Part shown: in pieces, positions 31,673-44,361 of the stretch
Numbering within the stretch: position 1 is the first letter of the stretch
How the letters are laid out: the number at the start of each line of letters is the position of its first letter
From: Chara braunii
Taxonomy: Eukaryota; Streptophyta; Charophyceae; Charales; Characeae
Direction of reading: 5' to 3'
Assembly (NCBI GenBank): GCA_003427395.1
Contig: BFEA01000110.1
Span: 2,597,649 to 2,661,648 of the forward strand
Length of the DNA: 64,000 nt
Notes under the pieces: generated by a model
Seen by the model: only the letters and a program-made list of their open reading frames with translations
Databases searched by the model: none
What the model was told of the DNA's origin: nothing
Position numbers and translations under genes: made by a program

Positions 31673-32550
31673 ATGTACAACAAGTGGGGGTACCACCTTG
31701 ATCCAAGGACCCCAGGCGGGACAAGGAAGGAGGCCCTACGACGAGCCGAGGCAGGTGAACCACCCGCTCCTCCAGCCATGTTTCGGATATGGCAGGAGAA
31801 AGGGGTCAGCAGTGACAACAAGGTTGAAAGAACGAAGAGGTGGAGCGAGAGCGGAAAGTCGGCACTACTAAGGCTGAGCCCATCATAGTAGAGTCGGACG
31901 ATGAGATTGAAGAGGATTACTGGAACAGGCCGTTGCACGTTGAGACAGGGGAAGACTATTGNAGAACGGNCCGACAGACGATGGAGAATATGNANGACTT
32001 AATGGATAAAATTCGAAGGTACCAGGGAAAGCTGGTAGATTTATGCGAAGAGGTTAAGGAGTGGCAAGGGCAGAGGCCACAAGTCTTCATGTATGGGTCA
32101 GGCCCAAAATCGCAGGGGGCGACTGCGAGCATTCCGAACGTATCGGTCACAGGGGGGACTCCCAGATCAGGGATGAGCTTTAGGCCGCCTTCACGATCTG
32201 GGAGGGCCGCTCAGGCGATCAGGACGAGAGCTCGAGGGCCAGCGAATCCGGAACCGCCGGCTAAGGATATTCCCGGGTCGAGCGGGGAGAAGGAAGTTGT
32301 AGAACCTTCCGTGAATGAGGAGGAGGAGGATAACCGCCTAAGGAACGAGGAGGATGAAAAGGTGGAGCAAAGAGCCAAGAAGAGGGGCGTTAAGGCCGAT
32401 ACGGAAAAGGCCCCAGAGCAGAAAAAGAAGAAGTACACAGTTAGGGTGGAGGAAGGATTCGACGTGGAAGAGATTATGGACCGAATCCTTGAAGGACATA
32501 ACCACCTCATGAACTTGAAAGATGTCTTGGCATCAGCGCCGAGACTGTGA
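31673..32550 (+). pseudogene. Gag-protease linker region, acidic
   Basis: Two overlapping frames (31673-31888 and 31840-32550) continue the polyprotein after the zinc knuckle. The second is highly charged (VESDDEIEEDYW, NEEEEDNRLRNEEDEK, APEQKKKKYTVRVEEGFDVEEIMDRI) and includes a short predicted helix before the TGA at 32548. No known domain is recognised; position between Gag and protease suggests a linker or integrase-distal assembly segment. Several Ns and at least two frame changes affect it. Confidence 0.6.
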
Positions 32551-32568
32551 GAAGAGCTCAAGGCACGT

Positions 32569-33417
32569 TTGTGCAGGAAGATGGTGGCTAGCATACGGTT
32601 AGGGGCCATAATCCCTAAGGAAGCTGAGTGGTCGGAGACCGGTACGAAAATGGACTGGAAGTCTGTGGCGTGCGGGTGTTTTGATGTTGTTGTAAAGGGA
32701 AAAGCATGCACGACAATGGTGGATACAGGCGCAGAAATGAACCTCATCAAGGAGGAGGATGCCCTGCGCCTAGGGATGGAGATAGACCACTCCGACAATG
32801 GTATTTTAGTAGGAGCAAATAGTCGGTCCATTTTTGTGGGGAGCGCATCCAAGGTGGTGCTGGAGATCGGGAAGGTAAAAGTGAGGAGTTGCTTCTTCGT
32901 AATGCCCGACCTCGATCACCCTATTCTTCTGGGGCGATCATTTTTTAGCAGAACATAGACCGTCATCCTGAATAAGCATGACGGAACTATGTTCCTGGTC
33001 ATGTGCGATCCTGTGTGTGGCAACTATGAGGTTGTCACGTGCCAGAACACAGGACCAAGGAGTATTAGGAATCGACCTAGCGCTGACTCTTTTACAACTG
33101 AGGAGTCAGAAGAAGAGAGAAAAAGGCTAAGGGGAGTCGACAGTGAAGAAGAAAGACGGCCAGAAGCAATGACCCTTAGCTTGGCGAGCATAGGTGACGC
33201 TATGGATATAGTGTCGACCTATGGGATGGCAGACTCTGTGGCCGTGGAGACCTTGAGGGAGAAACTGGTGGAACAAATGGGAGTTGGAGAGATGGAACTG
33301 GTATACCGGGTACCAGGAGGGACCGGCGGAATGGTGGGATCCCTACCTCGAATTGCAACTCGGCCTTTTTTAGAGGTGGGCTCAAGCAGGGTTCACAAAG
33401 GCGGTACGAAAGGGTAG
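32569..33417 (+). pseudogene. Aspartic protease domain of the giant element
   Basis: The protease cleaves the Gag-Pol polyprotein. CTTMVDTGAEMNLI holds the catalytic DTG-type triad (DTGA), followed by GILVGANSRSIFVG (flap side) and DHPILLGRSFF, the conserved C-terminal strand (usually ILGxDF/W). It is in the same frame as the preceding linker, separated by a TGA. A TAG at 32956 and another at 33415 bound the Glu-rich continuation (ESEEERKRLRG). Confidence 0.82.
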
Positions 33418-33424
33418 ATCAAAA

Positions 33425-34561
33425 GTGTCGCCCTGTCCGGTGCTCGTAGCTGAAGAAAAAGAGGTGTACTACGAGCGGGAGAGAGAATTGATACGGCAAA
33501 TGCGAGAGGATGCTGCAAACATGCCGTGTCGTATCAATCCGGAGACCGAGAAGGCGTTGATTATAGGGGAGTCTGGCTTCCTTATAGCGCAGGAAGAGAA
33601 ACTTATGGTGGAAACCATAAGAGGAAGGCATACTGCATATGCCTTCAATGATGATGAGAGAGGATGCCTGGATGTGGATAAAATTCTCATGATTAAGATA
33701 CATACTATGTCGTATGAGCCGTGGAATTTGCGGGGCGCACGCTATCCTAATCCTGCTGACGAAGAGAAGGTAGTTGACTACCTCGATGGGAAGATCCGTA
33801 CACATGTGGCAGACTACTCAAGCGGACCATATGCATCCCCATGGTTTTGTTTTATTAAACCAAATGGGACGTTGAGGTGGGTACAAGATTTACAGCGCCT
33901 GAATGCTGTGACTGTTAGAGATGCACGTGGCCTCCCTAACGCAGATGCGCTTTCAGAGGCATGCGCTGGGAGGGCTATAATATCTCTGATAGACTTGTAT
34001 TCTGGTTATGACCAGTTTCCTGTCTACCNATCTGACAGGCCGATGANGGCGATGCATACCCCACGAGGGCTNATCCACATGAATGTCGCACCGCAGGGGT
34101 GGACAAATGCGGTTGCTATGGTCCAGAGGCATATGNTGAGAGCNNTGCAGCCAGTAAGCCCTCACATCACGCAGCCCTATATCGATGATTTGGCCGTGAA
34201 AGGGTCGAAGGTAAAGGATGAGCAGGAGGTAATGCCGGGAATCAGGCGGTTTGTTTGAGATCATGTGCAGGACTTGTGTCAAGTCCTGGACTTGCTACAA
34301 GAGCATAACCTTACTGCAAGTGGGCCGAAATCCAAGCACTGTATGCGAGCAGCGACTATCTTAGGATTTGTGTGCGACGAGAAGGGTCGTCGGCCAGATA
34401 CTAAAAAAACCAATAAGATTCTCGAATGGCCAACCCCATTCGAGACGATTACTGAGGTGAGAAGCTTCCTCGGAACGTGTGGATTTTGGAGAATATTTAT
34501 AAAAGGGTTTGCGACGAAGACGGAGCACCTGCGAAAGCTCGTGCGCCAAGGACAAGATTGA
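33425..34561 (+). pseudogene. Reverse transcriptase domain of the giant element
   Basis: It copies the genomic RNA into DNA. Visible blocks: SSGPYASPWFCFIKPNGTLRWVQDLQ (given here only as landmarks SPWFCFIKPNG and WVQDLQRLN), the first Asp in ISLIDLYSGYDQF, AMHTPRG, NVAPQGWTNAVA, and the catalytic box YIDD at 34178-34189. After a TGA at 34256 the same frame continues with QEHNLTASGPKSKHC, ILGFVCDEKG and EVRSFLGTCGFWR, the RT thumb/connection of Ty3/gypsy. A TGA at 34559 ends it. Seven Ns fall within the palm, so some residues are undetermined. The frame shifts by one relative to the protease region. Confidence 0.87.
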
Positions 34562-34585
34562 GAGTGGGGAGATAGACAAGAGTCT

Positions 34586-35302
34586 ATGATAAAAGACCTG
34601 AAGAAGGAGTTTGAAGAAGGAGGACTGGTATTGGGAGTGCCAGACCATGTGGCCGTTATGACCAGACCCTTTATCATAGAGACAGATGCAGGACCGACTG
34701 CTTTGGGAGGAGTGTTGATCCAGAAAGACCTCAATGGAGAGAAGCGACCGCTAAGATTCGAGAGTCGAACGCTTAATACGGGTGAGAGAAACTACTCTCA
34801 GTTCAAGCGTGAAACATTGGCAGTCCTCCACTGCTTGAGAATTTTCAGAAACTACCTCTTTGGCAGCAGGTTCGTGTTGAGGGTGGACCCAACCGCTCTA
34901 GCTGGTTCGCTGAAGAACTACGCTCCCTCATATCCAACCATTGCCAGATGGCTAACATACATCTGGATGATTGATTTTGAGCTGGAGCGGATTCCAGGGA
35001 ACAAAAATAGGGCGGATGGGTTAAGTCGAGTCGACTGGGGCAAAAACAGCGAAGGAGTGATCCAGGATACTCCCCCAGTCGACGGGTTTTTGGACAAAGA
35101 GGAGGATGTGAGACTTTACATCAACTCTTGGTCTTTGGCGGTAGGTAACTACATTACTCCTGGACGTTCGGTGTGGCTGACACCTCCAGGGTATGCATGC
35201 TTGCCAAACTTAGTCCTTAAACCCTATGTGGACGAGGACCCATGGGGACTGCCGAATGTGCAGTGGATGATGGATCTGGCCTTGGCAGACAAAGTTGGGT
35301 GA
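34586..35302 (+). pseudogene. RNase H domain of the giant element
   Basis: It degrades the RNA strand of the RNA-DNA hybrid. In frame with RT: the first catalytic Asp in IIETDAGPTALGGVL, the Glu in FKRETLAVLHCLR, and an Asp in VLRVDPTAL, where Ty3/gypsy elements usually have TDH; the tail has IPGNKNRADGLSR. The change from TDH to VDP leaves the Asp. The frame overlaps the integrase frame at 35295-35302, implying a one-base shift. Confidence 0.85.
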
Positions 35303-36773
35303 GGATCTGATCACGATGGAGGATGGAGCCCGGCAGGTGGAGGATCATGAAAGGTCTGTAGGAGGGGTTTATCTCCTGGCCAATGCCTTGTTGCAGGCGG
35401 AAGTGGCCAGAAACGCTGGGCAGGATCAGGAAAGGGGTGAGAATGTGATCTATGAGGGGGAGGACGATGATTTCGAAGAAGGCGAGATTAAGGAGGCTTT
35501 TCGAGCAGAAGAGTATGATGGGGTTTATCTTGAACTCGGAACGCTTCTTTCGTGCGAAATGAGAGAAAGAGATGTCAGCGAGAAAGTCTTGAAGATGAGA
35601 CTGAGCTTTCTGGTAAGGGATGGGCACCTGTTCATGAAGAGCAAGGGGAGGAATCCCAGGAGGCTAGTCTGTGGCATCGATCGTCAGATCGATGTCATGG
35701 CCGCCCTGCACGACGGCACAGCTGGAGGGCACAGGAGTACTGACACAACGTATCTCAAGATACACGAATTGTACTATTGGGATGGCATGGGGAAAATGAT
35801 TAATGATTATTGCAAATCTTGCGTCCCATGTCAGGAGCGATCTTCCCTTAGGCCAAGGGAGCCGCTTCACCCGAGATACATTCGTGAGGTTGGAGCCGTC
35901 GTACATCTGGACCTGCTAGTAATGTCGTTGGGGATGGGGGGGTTTGATGCATGCGATAACCTCTCCGGGTTTGTGGACGGAAGGGCTATTCGCACCAAGA
36001 CTGGCGAGACGCTAGCGCGATGCATCGAGGAATATTACCTCCGATATCCCTTTGTCTCCAGATTTGTCATGGGCAGGGGGTCTGAATTCACCAGTGCAGA
36101 GGTAAAAGCACTCTTGAAGAGGTACGGGGTGATTGCTGAGTATACTACTGCAGCACACCCTCAAGCAAATGCACTGGTGGAGAGAGGGCACAACACCATC
36201 TCGAACCTTCTGGCAAAATGGACCAGTGGGAGGCCAAATCAGTGGCCTGGTTTTTTTAGAGTGTTTTTTTTTGTAGACAACATCACTGTGAGGAGGAGCA
36301 CCGGTTATGCGCCAGCCACGCTATGGCATGGCAGGCATACAACGTTCCCTATCGAGAGCTTCCTGAAGACATGGAGGTGGCAGGACCTCGAGTCAGAGTT
36401 GACGTTCGAGGAACTGCTCGATCTAAGGGCGCGTTAGATCGGAGCCATAGAAGACAGGATTGAAGGAGCAGCCAGTAAGGTGGCATATAACCGGGCACAG
36501 GATAAGTTCAGGTGGGACAAGATGGCAAGACTGAGGAAGGAGCCACTCAGAGTGGGAGACACGATGCTGTTGTACGACTCATCTTTGGAGAAACAATGGT
36601 CACGGAAGTTTGATAAGTGGTGGTTGGGACCGTACAAGGTGGCAAGAGTTGGAGAGTATGGCGCGTACCAGATTGAGAAAATAGATGGAACAGCCTGGAG
36701 AGATTGGGTGTCAGGCTCGAGGCTGAAGAAGTTTGTTGCTCGAGATGAGGTGAGCCTAAATCTCACAGGCTAG
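35295..36773 (+). pseudogene. Integrase of the giant element, second catalytic Asp lost
   Basis: It inserts the cDNA. The HHCC zinc domain is visible (HDGTAGGH, then CKSCVPC at about 35815). In the core, the first Asp is in VVHLDLLVM. The block that normally reads D-x-G-x-EF is VMGRGSEF, with Gly at 36072-36074 in place of the second catalytic Asp. The Glu is in NALVERGHN. After a TAG at 36435 the frame continues with RVGDTMLLYDSS and the GPY motif WWLGPYKVARV, ending LNLTG before TAG at 36771. No chromodomain follows. Confidence 0.87.
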
Positions 36774-37025
36774 AAGTCCCTTCCTGCTAAGTTTTTTTTG
36801 CTTAGTAGAAATATTAGTTAGGTTGTATAGATAGTCATTAGGATGGCATGGCAGACTATAGAATTGGAATAGGTATTTATGTGTATGTATGCATATACGG
36901 ATGGATAGGTTAGATGGGATGGGATGTGTATGTCTCTCACTGTGTTGCCAAAACCTACTTACCCTCTGTATGCTTTTGCTTGTCCCTTCCTTGTTGTGCA
37001 GGCTTGACACCATTTTGGCGTAGCC
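36774..37025 (+). promoter_or_regulatory. Intergenic region with a candidate splice acceptor
   Basis: Between integrase and the second Gag-like frame, TTTTGCTTGTCCCTTCC followed by TTGTTGTGCAG (about 36970-37001) has the polypyrimidine tract plus CAG of a 3' splice site, 25 bp upstream of the next ATG. It could allow a spliced subgenomic mRNA for the downstream frame; this is inference. Confidence 0.4.
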
Positions 37026-39316
37026 ATGCCAAGAGGGAAAGGAGGGGCAGGGTCAGTGGAACCCCATCAGGGGGCAGCCAGACAGAGAGTGCAGGGATGG
37101 ACCAGGAGAGAAGACAGGCCACCCGGCTTCACAGGAGGGAACGTCGAACTATTTCTGATCGAGTTCCAACGGCACGCGAGCGAGTTTGGATGGAATGGAG
37201 CTAGGATGTTGCGAGAGGTACGCGGAGAAGGCGAGTGGGATGAGCTCATTGCCAGATATGTACGGGAGTCAGCGACCTAGCAAGAGTTTGAGAGAAGGAT
37301 GGAGGGATTGCACCCATCGCCCGTGGGGAAAGATGGAGTACCGATCCGATTTGATGGGACAAATTGGATGAGTTATTGTGGGCTTATGACCGGTTTGCGG
37401 ACGAGCAGAACATTGTACCTGAGACCAGAGTGAGAGGATTCTTCCAGTTTGTGAAGAGGTATATCAGGATGTTCGTCAGGAGTGTCGTGGAGAGAGCGTT
37501 GCATTGGGAAGACTGCAGACGACTACTGAGGAACTACTACACTCCAACACGCCAGGCAGAGGAGAGAAAGAGTATGGAAAAGAAAAGGAAGGAGCCTGAG
37601 GCTGAAGGCAGGAGGACTTTTGAGAGAGGTGTCTCGTCCAGATCTCAGGAGGATGAGAGAAGAAGGGAACATGCTTCCCACAGGATGGAGAGAGGAGAGG
37701 AGCTGCCGGCTAAGAGGAATCAGGAGAGGAGGGAGTCAGAGGTGCCTGAGACTCCTCCTCAGTCTATTCAGAGACCAGAGGATCAGGCTATGACAAAAAC
37801 AGGACCAGAGGCACCCTGTGAGCTGACAAGACAGGGGATGGATGAGGACTAGGCTGCCAGACAGAAGGAATTGGACAGACAAGAAAGGGCCACCAGGGAA
37901 CAGGAGATCAGAGCAGAAGTCAGGAGGAAGAACCTGGAGGAACTTCATAGGAAAGTGGAACAGGGAGAGCGGCCAGTGGACTTGAAAGACAGAAAGGGAA
38001 AGAGTGTGAGCAGCCAGCAGGAAGAAGACCCTCGTCTACTCTCTGAAGCATTGGAGAACTTTGATAGGTTGATGGGAGCTGCGAGAGGACCAGAGGGACC
38101 TCAACAAGAGATGGGGGTGAAGTTGGTCTTCGCAGACTTGCTCATATTGAAGGGAGTAATGAAGGAAGGATTTGTAGTCGCACGAGCATCAGATCAAAAG
38201 ATTGTAGAGAGACTGACCAAGGTCGCACAGAAGGTCTATTGTCAGGGGGTGGAATGGGAGCAGGAGGTCAAAGAGTTGAAGAAGAACCAAGAGAGACAGG
38301 ACCGCGAGCTGGACGCGATGAAGGTGGAACTGAAAAAGGTCTGGGTTGGCAATGAGGCGATCAGGCAGGTGAACCAGACCCTCGACAAGGTCAACGAGGC
38401 TCTGAGGGCCTACCTGCAGGCTCAACAGGCTTCCTTCTAGGCAAAGGAGGTAAAGTGGGAGAAGAGAATTAAGGAGCTGGAAGCGAAGCTCGAGCAGAGG
38501 GCTCCCACAACTTTGGTGGATTGGACTGAGGTCCAAGGATTTGAAATGAAGAGGTCACCTGCAGAGGAAGCCTTTAGAAGTCAGAAGGAGGAAGAAAAGG
38601 GCGATCTACAGGGAGGAGAAGATGTGCCCTTGCTGGATAAACAGATGTTGCAGCCTCAGAAGATGCACATGAAAGGGAAAGCCAAGAGTGAGGAGTTTGA
38701 GTGGCAGATGCCGTCCACTGTAACACTCCAGCAGGTTCGAAGGGGGCTGGATGTGACACAGCAGGCAGAGGTGGTGAGAGATGAGGGGGCACTGCCTATT
38801 GATCGGATGGTTGCTGAGGGGCAGATGATCCAGGGGAGCAAGGTTGAGGCTGAGCAGGGAATGGGCCAAGAGACCTGTGAGGACTCTACCATGCCTCAGG
38901 GTACGCCCTTGGTAGCAAATTTGGAGGAGGCATTGGGCTCGTGGGCCACAGGGTCTGGTTCAGCAGTGCGAGCGAGTGGGCCAGTGAGACAGACAGAGGA
39001 GATAGCAGCCTTCCCCACACCATCTGAGACTCCCCAGCAGGAGGTTACGAGCGAAGTTACGGCAGTTCCATCCTCAGTACTCTCGCAGGAAGAAGAGAAG
39101 ACGACACAGAAGAAGCCTGGGAAGTGTTTCTACTGTAAGAAGGGCAAACACTTCTCTGATGATTGCCCCAAGTTCTATGAGGATGAGGCGAGAGGGTTTG
39201 TTACCAGAGTATCCACTGGGATTTGGAGGGATAGGAATGGTAATTTGGTTGAGAGGTCTTGTGATGGTGGTAGAATGCAGTTGTGCGGACAGATAGGTGA
39301 GGGGATGATTGACTAG
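37026..39316 (+). pseudogene. Second Gag-like open frame downstream of integrase (gag2)
   Basis: About 760 codons after one frame change (37280-37364). The N-terminal part reads PPGFTGGNVELFLIEFQRH, GWNGARMLREV and, after the break, RFADEQNIVPETRVRGFFQF, like the start of a retroelement capsid domain. A long charged, probably coiled-coil middle follows (EELHRKVEQGERP, VKELKKNQERQDRELDAMK). The C-terminal part has the zinc knuckle CFYCKKGKHFSDDC (CX2CX4HX4C) at about 39120-39165. From 37364 to 39316 one frame runs through two TAG codons only (37850 and 38438). It differs in sequence from gag1 and has no env-type signal peptide or membrane helix. It may be a second structural protein or a captured/nested gag; no LTRs flank it separately. 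Confidence 0.72.
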
Positions 39317-41223
39317 GATTTGACATTAGGGTCCGGAAAGGTCTAAACCTTGGCATGAGTAAATATACCTCTGACTCTCTACTGGTAGGTGATTGTATAT
39401 AGGAGGACACATAGAGGATTGGATCACACCCATGTATATCAGTAGTGAGGGCCATTATTGAGATGTTACCGTCAATACTACAGGACAGAGTGTACATTAG
39501 ATAGAGTTTGAGTTCGACTATCTTTTTAAGACTATGTACGTTATGTGTTTGTGTATGAACTACGGTTTTTTTTTTTTTTTTTTTTTTTTTTTCTCCTTTC
39601 AGAGTAGGATGTGTGAGATCTTTGTGTGCAGTGTGAGTTGATACTTGGACATTCGGGACTTTGACCTGTTCGAGACACTTTTGACTTTTTTGTACTATAC
39701 TTGGATTCTTCTTTGAGTGTAATAGGGGTCTTGCCTATTTTGCAAACCCCAGGCTCCTTGTGTACCTATGAGACTCAGACTTGATAGAGTTTTGTGGGGT
39801 TCACGCTCACATCAGTTGTGGACTTGCCCATGTATGCTTGAATTTTGTGGGATGTTTTTATGATGGCTTGATCTGCACTATTGTTTTTCGATACCTTGGA
39901 CTACCTGTCATTGTTACAGGAAAAGTACTAAGTATAGTTAAGGGAGAATGCACATCACATGTGATAAAATTGTGTATTGAAACTGAGTAATGATGTTGAA
40001 TGGAAGGCCACAACTGAAGGTTGTGTCCTTTTGTGTGCATTTGAAATTGTGAAAGGAACTCAATGGCCGATTGAGTCCTTCCTATGAATAAAATTGAAAT
40101 TATGAGAGAGCACTCTAAGGAGATGCTGTGATGATAATGATGATGAAAAATTGTATGCATGCAAAGTCTGACAATGAAAGACCAGGAATTTTCGTGAGAA
40201 TTATGGATGGAATTCTGGCAGTATGATGGAAACTTTGGAAAGGTGTCCCTATAAGACGTGTGACCTTGTCTGCCCTGATCAAAGCAAGAAAGACACGACC
40301 TTGTGGAAATATTTGTGGAATCGTGAGAAAGGCACTATCCCTCCACGTAGTCCCGTGGGCAGTTGGTATGTGATCCTTTGTGTATTATTGCGAAAAGAGA
40401 AGGCCAGACCACAAGCAGTCAGTCTAAGGGACATATTATGTGAGGCCAGGCTAAGGAGCTATACTTAGCATCGCTGGAACTGTAGAACCTAACTCCCAGC
40501 GAGGGCCGCTGGCCGGCGCAACCAGGCAGCGGGACCATGGCTCACCAAAGGTTAAGTCTCGAAAGGTCGGCCGCCTGGAGAGGTTTTAAGCCGGAGGGAA
40601 GGTCATTGGGGTCGATGAGGTCAAGAGTCGGGACCCTTCAGGGTGCCAAGGTAAGAGAAAATTTGCTTATCGTTGCGCAACCAACGAGGGCACTACCGCT
40701 AATATAACAACGCGGTGGGCCGTGGATCTGGCTCGATCAACCAGACTATGGTGGGCCAGGATGGAGACCTAGAAGCCGCCTGTGTTAGACTCCAGGTTGG
40801 GCGTTCATTATCAGTGGATTGGGGACTGAAGGTGCCCCGTGTTTTGAGGAGGTCTCGGTTAGGGCCCGCGTCCTAAGTTATGACCCTGCTTGCAGGACNA
40901 TGACTAAACAGGACACCCAACGGTAAACCGGCAGATGTCTAAGGCAAAGGGAGAGGGCTATCAAGCTACTACCTGGGAGCGGACATTACGCTGTAGTACG
41001 GAACAAAGTATCCCCGGAGTCCGAGGCCAGGACGTGGGAGACCCAGGTTGAAACCCTGGCAGTGGAACACCGTGGACGGGGTAGGTTGATAAAGTACCTC
41101 GAACAGAGTTAAGCCGGCTAATCGGATTGGTCGACTTCCTTGTCAGCAGATGGAAATTGAATTGTTTATAGCTTTTAATCTGACCGACGCGACGGGGACG
41201 TCGCTTAATAGCGTCCGGAAAAC
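39317..41223 (+). other. Non-coding 3' part of the giant element interior
   Basis: 1.9 kb between gag2 and the 3' LTR. A T-run lies at about 39566-39592. A small open frame at 40223-40468 (81 codons) shows no recognisable domain. From about 40490 the base composition rises in G+C and short inverted repeats become frequent. The last bases before the LTR (GCGTCCGGAAAAC) contain no polypurine tract of normal length. Confidence 0.55.
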
Positions 41224-44200
41224 TGTCGGCACCATTACCCTTACAAGGGTAAATGTGCGTGTTTTTGCACCTCGCAGAAGAGGCGATTGAGCCGATAAAT
41301 GAAAGAATGGGGGGTTTGTCGCCAGCCGCGACTGACTACTGTATGTCAGAAGTGGCAGGCGTATGTATAGCTTGATTAGAGAGTGTGTGAGCACGCACTT
41401 TGCGGGCATGCGCGAGTTGTTTGACTACCGGGTAACTTAGGAGTTTAGACCGGACTGTGTGGGCCGCAGTCTCACGACCACTGATAAAGTCGTGGCCGAC
41501 ATAAGTGTAACTAGAAGGACTACGGCCAGGAAGGAGTCCTGGCTGACCCTCTGAAAGTCGACCTCTTTTTGGGTCGCATAGTGCGGGTCGCACAATATTG
41601 AGTTGACTGTGTGTCACAGGGGACCGGAGGTTGGACGAATGGATATGGATTGGTCTCGGTAAGGGCGGATGTCGGGCTTCTTCCAGTGGGACGGCGGTAA
41701 AAAGGCCGGCCACGGCGTGGCCAGGAAAGCCACACACTGCGGTTAATGGTACGCAAGACCGGCAAGTGCGGCAAGACACGCAAATGTCTGCCTCAAGGCG
41801 GTGTTGTACGATGCTGCAAAGCCATGGCTTGGGGGACATGCCTTGCTGTGGGCTTGGCATGCCTCCGCAGGCCTAAGAAATCTGCGGATATTGTTTATAG
41901 GTAAGTTTGCGCCTGCTACCATCAGGTTGGGGCTTAGCCCTATTGGTTACGGCGTTGGAGTTTCACCAGGCGGATCTCGTGATAAAGGCCAGCAAGGGGC
42001 AGTGAAGTAGCGGAGGAGCGTTTGAAGGGAACTAGGGGGTTGAGGGTCCTGCGGGACTATCCCTTTTAGTTTTGCTAGGGAAGTCCGACGTCGGGCCCGC
42101 TGGGATAGGACCGAGTGTCGGCGGTCCTCCTCCCTCCTTCGCCCTCTCTTCCCAAAATTTTCGAAGTCACGATTTTTTTTTATTTTTTATTTTTTTTTCC
42201 TAAAATTCTGATTTCATTTTATTTGTTGTTTTTTTATCCCACTATGGGACGTGGCCGGGACCGATCTGTGGACCGACGGTAATGCTCAGATCGACTTAGT
42301 AGGTACGCTCACGGACCATTCAGATACCACCAGGCTGTGGTATAGTCCTACGGGACATCTGTTAAAAAATTGGAACGATACAGAACAGGCTGACACGGTC
42401 CCTTCGTAGGAAGGACAAGTACAAAGCCGGGTCACCGCCCGTCACTGTTGCTGCTGTAGCACGAGGTAGATTGCCAAATGCTGTGCGACCTCTTGAAGGA
42501 GCTAATCGCAGGGTAGTGTGCCATGAGGAGTGTGAAATTGACAAAGGAAAGGGACATGGCGGAGCTGATGGGCGTTGCGCTGTGCAACTAAAAGTGCTGG
42601 CAGCATAGGTAACGAAGGGACGGCGGGGAGTCGGAGAGGAAGGGAGTTGGGAGGAAGAGAGAGGAGCTCACCTTCAGCAAGGCTATGGGCAGCCGGCTCA
42701 TGCAAACAGCAGAAGGAGGTCATGTCCTACAGATGAACCACCTGGCTACAGCTAAGTAAGGAAAGCGGAATGAACCTGAACGCGGTTCTGCGCCAGATAC
42801 ATTTGGAGGATGAAGGGAAAAGTGACGTCGGGCTGGAGAGTATGGCGGAAAGAGAATCCGTAGCACGGCTATTTCCTAACGAGACTTGATGAGGGGAGTT
42901 GATAGTCTGTGGTTTTGAAGGCTGACGAACACGAATCTGCAGTCAGGGAAGGCAGAAGGTTAGTAGGAGGGGAAAAAGAAAGGAAAAATGGTGCGCGGAG
43001 ATGCTGCGAAACAGTGATGGTAGGGGTGAAAGTAGACGGATCTCGGCCGTTTTTTTACCAAATTGAGCAAGGTAAGATGCTAGATAGGGGTTTTTAGGTA
43101 TTCTGAGTCAGATGGACGCATCAGAACTTGAATCTGAACAGCGGTTTGGTCGGTAAAAGAGGAGGGGGCTGCGCCACCATGGCCGAGCCAGCCATCGAAT
43201 TACTCCATTTTTTTTTTATTTTTTTTTATTTTTTTTCCTCTCCCTACCAAGGAATCATTGTCCTTTTGTTCGCCCATGGTATGATATCTACCCAAGCATA
43301 GGTTTCGTGTCCACCATCAGTACCAGTACATGCCCTTCATCCCCCTATGGGGATTGTTTTCTCCGTTTCCAAAGCAGTCGTCCTCATTGCTCGTCATACT
43401 CCCTTACGGGTCGTGTTGGGTTGTTATGGCTGAAATCCTTGAACCTGGCTACTATTACAGTCAGGCGTCGTGAACGGTGAGAGATATATCGGGTAGTGAT
43501 CATGTTTCATATGGGTACTGACCAGAGGTGTGAAAATAATAATAATAATAAATGAATAATAGTAATGGTAACAAGTGTTGGACGGGGAGGTGACAAACTA
43601 TGAGAGAGTTGAATAGGTAGGGGAGTATTAGAGGGGGATTGCATGTATCTAGACCCAAGCTTCGACAGCAGCCAACAAAGGGGTAGCTAGATCAAGCAGG
43701 AGTCTAACANACTAGAACTCTTGAGCCCGCTATTGCAGTACGGAGGGGATGGAATAGCTGCAATCTGATNTTAGTATTATTGGGGTTGCTGCCGCGACAT
43801 GATTAAGACTCTCTAGGTTGCTGTTAAATACCGGCCACAGCAACAGCTATCCTGATATCTGGCTATTTGAGCAGCACCGTGAACAGCCAGTTGTGTTGCT
43901 ATGTCACCAGTTGGGCTGCCATTATGAAAATCTGATTTTGGCTGTTGTAGAGCTAAGTATCACTAAAAGAAGTCATCATGCCCAGGCTACACTACTGTTA
44001 TCATGCCCCAAGGACACAATGTTGTTACCCTCAAAGTTGTTGTTAGTATTGTCACTTTGCCTTGTTAATAAGTGCAGTTGTTGAGCACCACGGTGCGCTG
44101 CTGTTTCTGCTATAGCTTATGGGCTCCCTGTTGATTGGGACACAAACGTTTTGACTAAGGCGGAAGGCTGATACCCGCGGACGCAGGGAGTGCAGTTCCT

Positions 44201-44351
44201 CTTTTTATTTTTATTTTTTTTATTTTTTTATTTGCAGCAAAATACTGATGTTCAAGAAGTAAACTATCGTGATATCGTTGTACTATTTAGGCATGCAGGC
44301 ACTTGAGTGCATCATGTCCCCGTGGAAGACTACTAGGTGAGGACTGAAACT

Positions 44352-44361
44352 TATATAAAAA
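44352..44361 (+). promoter_or_regulatory. Predicted TATA box of the 3' LTR
   Basis: TATATAAAAA with the same downstream GC-rich context as at 23314. Confidence 0.5.

Noticed and set aside
41200-41223. Polypurine tract of the giant element
   Set aside because: Only GGAAAA precedes the 3' LTR; too short to call.
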